Shown here: one piece after another, positions 12,467-21,709 of the stretch
How the letters are laid out: each line of letters starts with the position of its first letter
Numbering within the stretch: position 1 is the stretch's first letter
Source: Grammothele lineata
Taxonomy: Eukaryota; Basidiomycota; Agaricomycetes; Polyporales; Polyporaceae
DNA: 64,000 bases
NCBI GenBank assembly: GCA_002150815.3
Contig: NDFF03000092.1
Span: 372,001-436,000, forward strand
Direction of reading: 5' to 3'
Translations under genes and position numbers: made by a program
The notes under the pieces: model-generated
Seen by the model: only the letters and a program-made list of their open reading frames with translations
What the model was told of the DNA's origin: nothing
The model's database searches: none

Positions 12467-14182
12467 CTACCGCCTCGTCAAGACCTCTACCCCCCTCTCG
12501 GTGATGAGAATCATGTCCTCCGCCTGCGCTGAACGCGCGCAGTTCTAGAAGCAACACGCGTCAGTACGTTTCTCCCTCGCGGTAGAAACAGGCGGCGTAC
12601 TTCTGTCGACACGGTCCAGCCGTCCGGGAAGGTAAAGCTGCTTGGGTCATCGCCCTGCACAATCGCAGGCTGAACACGCGAACATCAGTCACCGCAGACG
12701 AGTAAGCAAAACGGAGTCCGCTCACCTCGATCGTGAAGCAGTCACCAGGCTCCATGATCTCCGGTTCGTCGTTCACTGAAGGATAAATCAGCTGACGTTA
12801 GCCATCTGTCGTCGCGCAGGCTGTAGGACGACCCACATGTATGGTAGATCCACGGCCGGCGGTGGAACTCGCGCCCGATACCGTGGCCCGTGAAGATCGG
12901 GCAGACGGAGTAGTCCTTCCCGCGCAGGACCTCGTGTATCGCGCGGCCGATCCCGCTGAACTTCTTGCCAGGGCCGCACGCGGCGATCGCTGCGTCGAGG
13001 GCGGCGTTCGTCACGGAGACGAGTTCCTGCCCCTTTTCGTCCTAGAGCGGATTCAGAAAACGAGACGGGTGCGCAGGTGAGGGAACGTACGACGTCGCCG
13101 ACGAGAAACGTGCGTGACGTGTCCCCGTGGAAGCCATCCAGATACCCCGTCACGTCGATGTTGATAATGTCGCCGTCTTGCAGCGGACGTCTTGACCGGG
13201 AAATGGGTTGAAGCATAGTACCACACACGGAAGGAAGAGAGATAAGGGCGGAAGGTAGCGTCATATAACGCATGAGCCGCAAAGACGGAATGAAAGGAAT
13301 GCAGTCCCGTTTACACAGGGTATCCGACAGCGGATGGAACGAAACGTAGAAGCCGGAATGATGAGGCTCGTTGAGATTATGGAGGGACGGGACGGGTGCT
13401 CAACTGGTCTGGGATACCGTGTGCAATGATGTTGTTCACGCTCGTGCAGCATGCGCGGGGAAAACCCTTGTAACGCAAAGGAGACGGATACGCGCCGCGG
13501 GAAGTGATAAAGTCGTGGATGGCGAGGTCAATTTCGAACGTCGTACGGCCGATGCCGTTGACCTGACGGCGAGCGCGTCAGAATTGCTCCCTCCAACGAA
13601 GATACAGGGGTAAGAGTCAGAAGTATAGCAGTCCAGCGAGGCCTGGTGGCCCCGTCAATGAAGGATTTACGCCGAACCCCTACGAATTCCAGTCTGGGAT
13701 CCACACAACCCCTCGACGTCGACGCTCGTGCTTGCTATTCCATCATGAGTACTCACCGTGACCAACGTTTGCGCATACTCTAACGTGTCTCTCGCCAGCT
13801 CCCCAGCGCGTCGTACGCGAGATATATCCTCCTCATCCTTGATGAAGCGTCTCTCCGTGCTTAGTTTGATTTCGGGGTCGTTCACGTACAGGGGTGTTTG
13901 GATCCATGGCGGGACTGGGTGTGGTATGATGTGCGACGTGCCCCATTGGAAAGGCTCTTCGGGGAGTATGACATCGTACAACCCAAACCTCAGGTCGTGT
14001 TCAGAGAGCTCGAGATTGACTTCGGCGTCCGCAGGTTGAGAGGTCGACGCGTCTCCATCTCGAGAAGAAAGTCGTCTTCTGGCGTCAGGCCGGCCAAAAT
14101 GGTTTCGCGATCGTCGAACAGCGGCGAGACTACAGCGCTGAGTGCGAGCAAGAGAAGGAAGCCAAGAGCTAAATGATTGCAT
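12467..14182 (-). CDS. MAP1D: methionine aminopeptidase type 1, mitochondrial-type (MAP1D-like)
   Basis: Removes the N-terminal methionine from nascent proteins. The first 40 residues are rich in Arg, Ser and Ala with almost no acidic residues (SLAAVRRSRNHFGRPDARRR), like a mitochondrial presequence. There is no N-terminal zinc-finger domain of the cytosolic type, which supports the MAP1D class. The MetAP core is rebuilt across short introns: GAYPSPLRYKGFP, the catalytic His in IIAHGIPD (about H190), metal-binding Asp in NIDVTGYLDGFHGDTS (about D207 and D218), His in GHGIGREFH, Glu in EPGDCFTIEP, and the last Glu in SAQAEDMILIT. The final motif has ED where most family members have EH. The last exon ends EVLTRR, a normal MetAP C-terminus. 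Start chosen at the ATG that gives the presequence. Confidence 0.9.
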
Positions 14183-14930
14183 GTAACAACGAGTGGTTGT
14201 TGCTGACTGTCGTTGTACAAAGGGAAGAGTGGACGGCCGAGCGTGGGCGCGTGGAAGGCAGCTGCGCCACGCGTCTTTTTATGCGACTCTCATGTGGTGA
14301 CCCGGCTCCGCGTCTTGAGTCTGTGCGACTCTAGATCGCATGCGGTCTACCATTCTCTCTCCCTTAGATTCTCACATGGACTGGCGGACAGGGCCAACAT
14401 GAATAGGCCACTACCTCTGGGAGCTCCGGCGATACTAGTTTACTACAGCTGGGAGCGTAAACGGGAATGCGACGAGGTCTAATCCTGACACTCGCTGATC
14501 TGTTCTAGCTTTGCGCTCTTGCGAAAGACCATTGGTATTCATGTTCGACGCACGGCGCTCTTTTACTGAAACGCACACTGTCCGCTTCACGCGCAGTAGA
14601 ACCCCCGCTCGTTGCTGTACGCCGTTTTGAGAATGCTGACTCCAAAGTTTGACTTCGTAGAAAGCAGCGCACGACTCATTATTGCACGTGTGTGGCGATT
14701 GCACGGCTCAATAGCAAGCGCAATACCTCATTCATTGTCCGATGGGTTATTGTCCAACGAATGCGGAAAAACCCAGTGGGTACGCCACGTGTAGTGGAGT
14801 ACGTATAAAACACGAGTTCAAGGAGAATCACGGTTGCTCGTTAGTCACTGTCTACACGATATATCAGCGCCATCCTCTCGAGCATCGCCTCCTTTTGCTA
14901 GTCATTCTACTCACTCTCAACGGTTCTCAA
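14183..14930. promoter_or_regulatory. divergent intergenic region between the MetAP gene and paralogue A
   Basis: From about 14265 onward this DNA has a diverged copy starting near 16780, so it belongs to the left unit of the tandem duplication. It holds the promoter of paralogue A. No gene is seen inside. Confidence 0.6.
14735..14810 (+). promoter_or_regulatory. core promoter of paralogue A
   Basis: Contains two direct repeats of ATTGTCC about 17 bases apart, then an E-box-like CACGTG (14786-14791) and TATAAAA (14804-14810). From CACGTG to TATAAAA is 18 bases start to start, exactly as at paralogue B. The box is about 120 bases before the ATG. Confidence 0.65.
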
Positions 14931-16316
14931 ATGGGTCAGGACTGGAAGATGTAAGTCTTCCCCCCCTGTCATCTGCCACAATGTCCTTACGTGACCGCTC
15001 GGTCCAAACCACACCAGTGTGAACGTCGATACCGAGGAGTGCCTCATGTCGGGCTACAAACTTGGAGAGTTTTTCTTCTATGGTGACGTATGGAACAGCC
15101 GTTTATTCTATCGGGTTCTTTCGGTCCCCCTTCCACCCTCGTACGTGTCTTCGTTTTTCACCTTGAGCTCACCCTCATCGCGCCACCCCTTCACCACAGG
15201 AAGATCAACAAGTGGTTAACAGCCGGCTCCGCGTTGTCGCAACCAGGCCGATTAGCCAACCTTCCCACAGAGATCCTCAGCCTCATCCTGGAGGAGCTGG
15301 TCAGCAACGAAGACGACGCCATTTCGCTTTTGCTTGTTGCGATCACATGCAAGCGTCTTCTCGCGGTGAGCGAGCCTCACATCCGAGAGGCCCTCATCCT
15401 TTTGTACGCTCCCTGGGTGAACACCCGTATCATCTGCCTCGGGGATTACACTGACGACCGAGACTTACCTCGCGGTTTTCTAACGGAACACGAGCAACAT
15501 GAGGTCGACACAACATATTTCGAGGGGTACGGCGGCCCAGAGGAGTTCGAGAGGTGCAAGTGTTTTGGGCTCTTCGCAGACGAGATGTACACCGATGCCG
15601 TTCTCTGGAGATATCCACGGTACCAGCTGGAAGACCCGCTATGGTACGTCCGCGAGTACTTCAAGGCAAGGTTTAGACCTGCGAAGATGAGCCGACGCGA
15701 CATGTCCATGTTTGCCGACCTATTCACCGCCGAGTACTTCAATTACAAAGATGCCGTGCTCTTCAACCGCACCAAGGGAGTCTATGTCCGCGCAGCTGCG
15801 TTAAGCTTCGACGATTCCTCATTCGTGGGCCTCGCCATGGTTGTGCTAGCGCGCATCTGCTGGTCTGGGGACGAACCGCGCAACAATGCCTTGTATCTCG
15901 ACAAGATGCTGAGCGATGAGCTCGGCCGTGGTCCATGGGCAGGCGATAAGTTCTTCATCAATACGATGGAAGATGCACCCGAGCGCGCGCCGAACGGAGA
16001 AGAATGGGTCGATGTGAGCGAAGAGACAAACGCGTTTGTGTACCACCTGTGGCGGCATGCTGAAAGGGGGGATGAGTTATGTAAACCGGGCGAGGAGAGC
16101 GCGTTTGGAGAGGAGAACAAGGAGGAGCAAGGAGAGAAGCAAGAGAAGAAGAATGGTTCTGAGTCGGACGACGGCATGACCCAGAAGGCCGGAGACGCGA
16201 TCGGAGGAGACGCAAAATGCGAGTCTAACGACAGTCCCCTCCAGGCTGTCAAGCGTAAGCGAGACTGCGATGAGGACGTCGACTCGTCGCTACCGGAGGC
16301 AAAGAAGGTGAAGTAA
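14931..16316 (+). CDS. MGQxW family protein with F-box-like segment, paralogue A
   Basis: Lineage-specific basidiomycete-type protein of unknown function. Exons 14931-14950, 15018-15140 and 15200-16316 give 419 residues. The 20-nt first exon encodes MGQDWK plus two bases. The N-terminal module continues IVNVDTEE and KLGEFFF. Residues about 62-105 (QPGRLANLPTEILSLILEEL) look like an F-box, suggesting SCF ubiquitin-ligase adaptor use; this is inference. A conserved C-terminal block reads GPWAGDKFF, TMEDAP, EWVDVSEE and VYHLWRH. The tail is highly charged and ends in KRKRD and EAKKVK, possibly a nuclear localisation signal. It is the intact member of a tandem pair. No leucine-rich, WD or kelch repeats are present. 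Confidence 0.88.
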
Positions 16317-17265
16317 GAGGCTTGGTACGGCATGCCAGCTTAGCGGTATCTACGTGGTCGCATAAGGGACGTTCGACACTGATTTGCTGTTGTATTAGTA
16401 GGCTATTCGTGTCTACGTTTGAGGTATATGTACCCTTCGCGCGATATATACTGTCTGCTCCGTACATCACGGAGTGTCGGAATGGCTCAGGATTGAGCCA
16501 ACTTCTCCGGAGCCCAGTCCGACTCTGAGCGACATCGCCTCCTACTTCCAGTTGTTGCACATACGGACTCCGGAGCCATGAGATTGCTTGGTCTGTGACT
16601 TAACCCGTCGTGTATGTGGACGAAAAAAGGACGGGATTTTCCGATTTTTTCGATTTTTGGGCATGCGTTGCGCGCATGGTCACCGTATTTTCGAAAATAG
16701 CTGTAGCGCGCGTGCACATGCGGCGGGTGCGCGTGGCAGCGCGAAAGCAGTCAGGCTGCGGCTGCCGCCGTGCACCGGCTCCGCGTCTTTTTGCGACTCT
16801 CATCTAGGCACACGACTCTCTTCCTTAAATCCTCGTACACAGGAAATCTCGTTCTCCCCATGGGCCAGCGGCCGGGGCCCACACTGGGCTCACAAGAACC
16901 AGGTACACCGTGACCACTGGAAATGTCCGGAGCGGGATTGCGGCGGCGAGGACTCTGACCACGCCGTTAATCTGCTCTCGCGCGTCGTCGTACGCCGTTT
17001 AATTAATACTGTCAACCGAGTTGACCCAGCAGGAAGGAGCGCACAATTCATTGTGCGACTCGGTATCAGTAGCAAGACCGCATCGATTGTCCGATATGCC
17101 ATTGTCCAACGAATGCGAGAATGCGTGGTGCGTACGTCACGTGTAGCGGAGTACATATAAAAGTACGAGAGGGTCAGGGGTGCTCATCGTTGCACTTTCA
17201 GCGTCATCCTCTCGACCGTCACCTCCTTTTCCATAGTCATCCTACTCACTCTCAGCGGTCCTCGA
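16317..17265. other. intergenic region between paralogues A and B
   Basis: The first about 170 bases are the 3' flank of A and match the flank downstream of the insertion near B. From about 16780 the right duplication unit begins. The middle (about 16500-16780) has no counterpart that I could see and holds no recognised gene. Confidence 0.5.
17090..17162 (+). promoter_or_regulatory. core promoter of paralogue B
   Basis: Same arrangement as in paralogue A: two ATTGTCC repeats, CACGTG at 17138-17143 and TATAAAA at 17156-17162, with identical 18-base spacing. Conservation above the diverged surroundings suggests these elements are used. Confidence 0.65.
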
Positions 17266-18524
17266 ATGGGTCAGTACTGGCAACTGTAAGCATTACCTTC
17301 CTGTCATCTGCTGCAGAATGTTTACGTGACCGCTCGGCCCAAATCACACTAGTGTGAACGTCGATACCCGCGAGCACCTCGTATCGGGTTGCGGACTTGG
17401 GGAGTTTTTCTTTGAGGATTGCTATTGGGACAGTCATTTCTGCTACCGGTTTCTTTCGCTTCCCCTTCCGCCCTCGTACGTCCCCTTCCATTCTCGGCGC
17501 CTCAGACACTCATCTCTCCATCACTTACCACAGAAAGATCGACAAGTGGCTGGCAACTGGCTCTACGGTGTCTCAGCCAGGCCGGTTCGCGAACCTTCCC
17601 ACAGAGATCCTCAGTCTCATCATGGAGGAGCTGACCAACAGCAAAGGCGACGCGATCTGGCTCTTGCTTGTTGCGACCACATGCAAGCGTCTTCTCGCAG
17701 TGAGCGAGCCTCGTCTCCGAAAAGCCCTCACCCTTTTATACGCTCCCTGGGCGTACACCCGTATAATCTGCCTTGGTGAATACACTGATGACTGTGACCT
17801 CCCTCCTGGCCTTCTGACGGAACGGGAGCAACGCGAGGTCAACACGACATATCTCGACGGGTACGGCCCCCCGGAGGTCTTCGAGAGGAGGAAGTGCTTT
17901 TGGATCTTCGCAGACGAGACATACACCGAGGCCGTTTCCGAGAGATATCGACGGCATCACCTTGAAGAGGCGTTATGGCACATCCGCGAGTCGTTCGAAG
18001 CAAGGGACAGATCTGTGAAGATGTGCCAACGCGACGAATCCATGTTTGTCGAGCTATTCACGGCCGAATACTGCGATCGCAAAGATGCCGTGCTCTTCAA
18101 CCTCACCAAGGGCGTCTATGTCCGCGCAGCTGCATTAAGCATCAGCGACTCCTCGGTCGGGAGTCTCACCCTCGCCATGCTGTCGCGCATCTGTTGGTCT
18201 GGCTTTGAACCGTGCAACAACGCCCTGTACCTCGACGACGCGCAGAGCTTGGAGCTCGGCCGTGGTCCATGGGCGGGTGACAGGTTCTTTATCACGACGA
18301 TGGAGGATGCACCTGACCGCGTGCCGAACGGACGGGAGTGGGTGGACGTGAGCGAAGAGACAAACAGGTTTGTGTACCACCTATGGCGGCATGGTGAAAG
18401 GAGGGATGACTTGTGTCAGCCGGGCAAGGAGAGCGTGACTGGAGAAGAGAACGAGGAGGGAGGAGAGAACTTGCAGGCAGAGGAAGAAGAGGAGGAAGAG
18501 GAGGAAGAGGAAGAGGAGATCTAA
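17266..18524 (+). CDS. MGQxW family protein with F-box-like segment, paralogue B (truncated C-terminus)
   Basis: Tandem paralogue of A. Exons 17266-17285, 17353-17475 and 17534-18524 give 377 residues with splice sites and phases identical to A. It begins MGQYWQ, then LVNVDTRE and GLGEFFF, then an F-box-like segment (QPGRFANLPTEILSLIMEEL) and the same C-terminal block (GPWAGDRFF, EWVDVSEE, VYHLWRH). The end differs: an imperfect GAG/GAA microsatellite encodes a run of glutamates, followed by Ile and a TAA. DNA homologous to the missing A tail lies further downstream (about 18908-19040), frameshifted and past an insertion. The conserved domains are intact, so the gene may still work. Confidence 0.82.
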
Positions 18525-18543
18525 GAGCAACTCGGACGACGAT

Positions 18544-18560
18544 ACAGCCCGGAAGTCAGA
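18544..18560 (+). repeat. left direct repeat flanking the insertion
   Basis: 17 bases beginning ACAGCCCGGAAG. They recur at 18914-18930 with one mismatch. Candidate target-site duplication. Confidence 0.6.
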
Positions 18561-18913
18561 CCCGAGGATCAGACATCCCCCGTAAAGGACGGCAGGTTTA
18601 CAACCCATTCCCCTACCACTGGATGGTCAGGGGCGGCGGGGCTCGCGCGCGTCGGGGGGCCTAGTAGTCTTGTACTCGTTTAGCTCTTCTCATCACTTAC
18701 ACTACTCCACTCGACTCCTACTTACTCGGCTATCGTCGTCACGCCCCCGACGCTTTTCTCCCNNNNNNNNNNNNNNNNNNNNCCCCCCCCCCCCCGCCCC
18801 CCCGGACCCCCCCCCCCCCCCCATCCCTGCTCGCCAATAGCTAGTTGTCACGACTGTGATTGCCTACCATAGGGCTCGGCCCTCTAGGGCAATAAACGAG
18901 GATACCAAAAAAA
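18561..18913 (+). mobile_element. retroposon-like insertion with poly-A tail
   Basis: About 350 bases lie between two 17-base near-identical direct repeats, inside DNA that is continuous in paralogue A. The right end has AATAAA (18891-18896) followed 11 bases later by a run of eight A (18907-18914), as expected for a reverse-transcribed, polyadenylated insert on the plus strand. The middle contains a poly-C tract and the N gap, so its true length is unknown. No coding frame is recognised. A gap-related misassembly is the main alternative. Confidence 0.5.
18763..18782. other. assembly gap (20 N) next to poly-C
   Basis: Twenty N followed by long C runs to about 18823. The size is probably nominal. 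Confidence 0.98.
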
Positions 18914-19040
18914 ACAGCCCGGAAGGCAGAATACGCGATCGATGAATTGCGAGTCTAACGACGGCCCGTCTCCTCCAGGCTGTCATGCGTAAGCGAGGCT
19001 GATGAGGATTCGTCGCTGCCAGAGGCAAAGAAGCTGAAGT
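18908..19040 (+). pseudogene. decayed C-terminal remnant of paralogue B
   Basis: Matches the tail-coding end of paralogue A at the DNA level: GCGAGTCTAACGACGG, CAGGCTGTCATGCGTAAGCG and GAGGCAAAGAAGCTGAAGTAG-like blocks in the same order. The frame is broken by an in-frame TAA and length changes, and it is separated from the B frame by the insertion. Confidence 0.7.
18914..18930 (+). repeat. right direct repeat flanking the insertion
   Basis: 17 bases matching 18544-18560 except one position. It directly follows the poly-A run. Confidence 0.6.
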
Positions 19041-19735
19041 AGGAAGTTTGGTATAGTGTTCCTTGACGGTACTTACACAGACACATAAGAGACGTTCAAC
19101 TTTTGCTGTCACGCTAGTAGACTGTCTAGAGTAATTACGTTCAATAAGCATGTGACTCATCTATGCGCGATGTATACGGTCTGGTACGCCCATCATGGAG
19201 CGTTAGAGTGGCAGCGCTTGGCGCGTGAGTCCAGAAGTGTACTTAGTGTCCGGGAACGAATCCAGAGTCTAACTCGTGGTCCCACCAGATTTCTTGGCTT
19301 CTTCTACAGTTGGTGGCTGCCGCGATCGTAAAGTTCTAGTAGTGAACAACTTGGATTCTGGGTGTAGGAAGTTGGCAGGAAGTTTAGAATCCGGTCCTGA
19401 TCATTTCTGGGGGAGTAACAGCATTCTAAGAGCGTAATGATCTCGCTGCGAGCCATTGAAGATCGGACTCGGAACGAAAGAGAGACGAGCTCGGCATAGC
19501 GAGCCACGTGGATCCTTGCAGTGCCCGGGGTCCCTCTAGGTCCCGCGTGCGCGCGGGGGGCGCGTCACGATTGTGGCTGCGAGTCCGCACTCTAACGGGC
19601 TTGCTTCTGTCCTCCAAACTGGTTGGCTACACCCGTTCACTGTTCTGCATTAACTCATTCTTGTGCTACTTTCCTGACACATAAGGTGTTCCTACTTTGC
19701 TCTCAACGATATCCAGCACTCAAGGAGCAGCGAGG

Positions 19736-21463
19736 ATGAAGTCGGAAGGCACTCCAACACCCCAGCCTCAATCACAGTCCCAGCCTCAGCCTCAGCCTAC
19801 ACCGACGCCTCAACCACAAGCAACTACGGCGACATACTCCGCGGCACAGTGGGCTCAGGCAGCACGTACGTTATTCGAAAACTCCTTTCTCCCCCTAGGA
19901 TACTGATGGTCTCCTCAGAAATCCCCATTGACCCTGCGCTACAACAGCAATCCCAGCATCCAACGCACACCACGTAATGCCAGACCTCACGCAATGATAG
20001 CCTCGCGTTGATCCTCTTTACAGAGCCCCCACCTTCTCCCACTACAACTATGGCCACTACCCGCAGACAAGCTACACACATTATCCTCAATACGCCCAAC
20101 AGGCGCACCAGCAGCAGCAACCAGCAGCGTCCACCTCGGCCACCCCACAAGTGCAGACACCACAAGTTGCCCAAACTGCGGCGGCGAGTGTCATAAGGCC
20201 AGCCTCTCAACCCGTCGCCCCCGCACAGCAGACACAGCAGTCTATGGACACGACGGATGTAGCGACGTTGAATGACGCGTTGGGAAGCGCGGGAGTAGAT
20301 CTCAGGGTACGTCGTCTGTTTTGCTATTTCGTTGAAGCGTCTTTCTTGCCCCTTCTTCCCGAATCGCCGTCCCTACGCACTTTTACGTTGTTTCTGTCCG
20401 TATGACCTTCATTACTGGTCATATTTATGTGACTTCACGCGTCTTCTCCCACCTCTTTGCCTACTAAGGCTCGAACTGATCCAAACACCATCCACAGGCA
20501 GAGGAGGAGTCCCTTCAACGCACCAGCGACCAATACTACTCCTACCGGCCCTACGAAGACCGCTCGCGCAAACAACCCGACAAACCCCACTTTGACACCG
20601 CCGTCCTCACGAGCACCATGCGCACCACCGGCACCAAGTACAAAGTCCCCAACATCCCCAAAGACACCGTCGAGTACCTCGCGCTCGCGCTCCGCTTCCG
20701 CCTGCAGGGCCTCGTCACCGCGATGGTCGCCGCCGCCAAGCACCGCACCGACGCGCAGCTCGACCTCGAGCGCGCCCCGAGCACGTACGACGACGGGACC
20801 CCCGTGTGGGCGGTGAGGGTACGAGCGGACGTGGGGAAGCAGCTCGAGGCGCTGCAGAAGGCGTACCGCGAGGAAGACGTGCGCGAGCGCCGCGCGCGCA
20901 AGGAGCGGCAGGATGCACAGGCCGCCCAAGCCGCCGCGCTCGCAGCCGGGGCCCCCGGGGCCTCGGCGGACGGCGTGGCGGGTGCCGGGGCGGCGGGGGA
21001 CGGGGCCGCGGGCGGGGACGGGGAGGGCGCGGGCGGGGCGCCGAAGAAGAAAAAGAAGAAGGACGGGCCGGGGGTGACGGCGCGGAACATGAGCGAGGAC
21101 GTGCGGAAGAAGATGTCGAACGCGGTCGCGAGCCAGGCTGCGGGGCTCGGGACGGGAAAGTATGCGTGGATGAACGCCGCGGCAAGCGGGTCGGGCGCGG
21201 TCGCTGCGCCCCCGAAGCCGAAGCCTGCTGCGTCGGCGGCGGCGGGGACGGGTGGACGGGCGAGCACGCCTGCGACGACGACTGCGCCTGCGCCGAGTGC
21301 GGCTGGGGGCTGGGCGCGGCCGTACCAGACGAAGACGAGCTCACAACAGCAGCAGAAGGATGATGACGGACGGTTGGCGATCACGTTGCACGATGCGGTG
21401 TTCGTCGTGGAGAACGAGAAGGGCCATGGGGGCGGGCGTGGGGCGGCGAGGGTTTGGATGTAA
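19736..21463 (+). CDS. TAF4: TFIID subunit TAF4
   Basis: Subunit of the general transcription factor TFIID, which pairs with TAF12 through a histone fold. The start is the ATG at 19736, opening a Pro/Gln-rich N-terminus (PQSQSQPQPQPTPTPQPQ). Four exons follow; the last starts after the acceptor near 20501. The key block is ATLNDALGSAGVDLR spliced to AEEESLQR, then a conserved region (YKVPNIPKDTVEYLALALRF, RLQGLVTAMVAAAKHR) matching the TAF4 C-terminal domain with its histone-fold helices. A lysine patch (PKKKKKKDGP) may be a nuclear signal. The C-terminus ends ITLHDAVFVVENEKG, the usual fungal TAF4 end. The Ala/Gly-rich spacer around residue 330 is low complexity. Confidence 0.87.
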
Positions 21464-21709
21464 GCTTCTGCGCGGGATACGCGGTTCGTGTATAGGCTCG
21501 ATTCACTCTCACAGGTGGACTTCGAATGTATCATTGGTTCTCGTTTTCGCGAAAATTGCTCGTGGTGCGCCGACTCCCAAATCATCAGTAGTGTACTCAC
21601 TATCGCAACTCGTACACTTGTGTATGCGGAACAAAGCCATCGGGTAACGTGAGGATGATACAGAATAAAGCAACGGTATTTACAATGTGCAATTCAGGTC
21701 CGACTCCCC

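Larger units (their letters stand above)
14265..16490 (+). repeat. tandem segmental duplication, left copy
   Basis: Carries upstream DNA, paralogue A and its 3' flank. Matching landmarks in the right copy include GCGTCTTTTT followed by GCGACTCTCAT (about 14268 and 16787), the promoter block around CACGTG, and the 3'-flank block GACGTTCGACACT / GACGTTCAACTTT. The ends are approximate because the copies have diverged. Confidence 0.75.
16780..19215 (+). repeat. tandem segmental duplication, right copy
   Basis: Diverged copy of 14265-16490 that carries paralogue B. It is longer than the left copy because of the insertion at about 18561-18913. Confidence 0.75.
18525..19735. other. 3' region of paralogue B: insertion, gap and decayed tail
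   Basis: Holds the retroposon-like insertion, the N gap, the remnant of the lost B tail and the 3' flank of the duplication to about 19215. The remaining 500 bases before TAF4 show no gene. Confidence 0.6.

Noticed and set aside
20551..21600. 349-codon minus-strand frame opposite TAF4
   Set aside because: Ala/Ser/Pro-rich shadow of a GC-rich exon; no splice or domain support.
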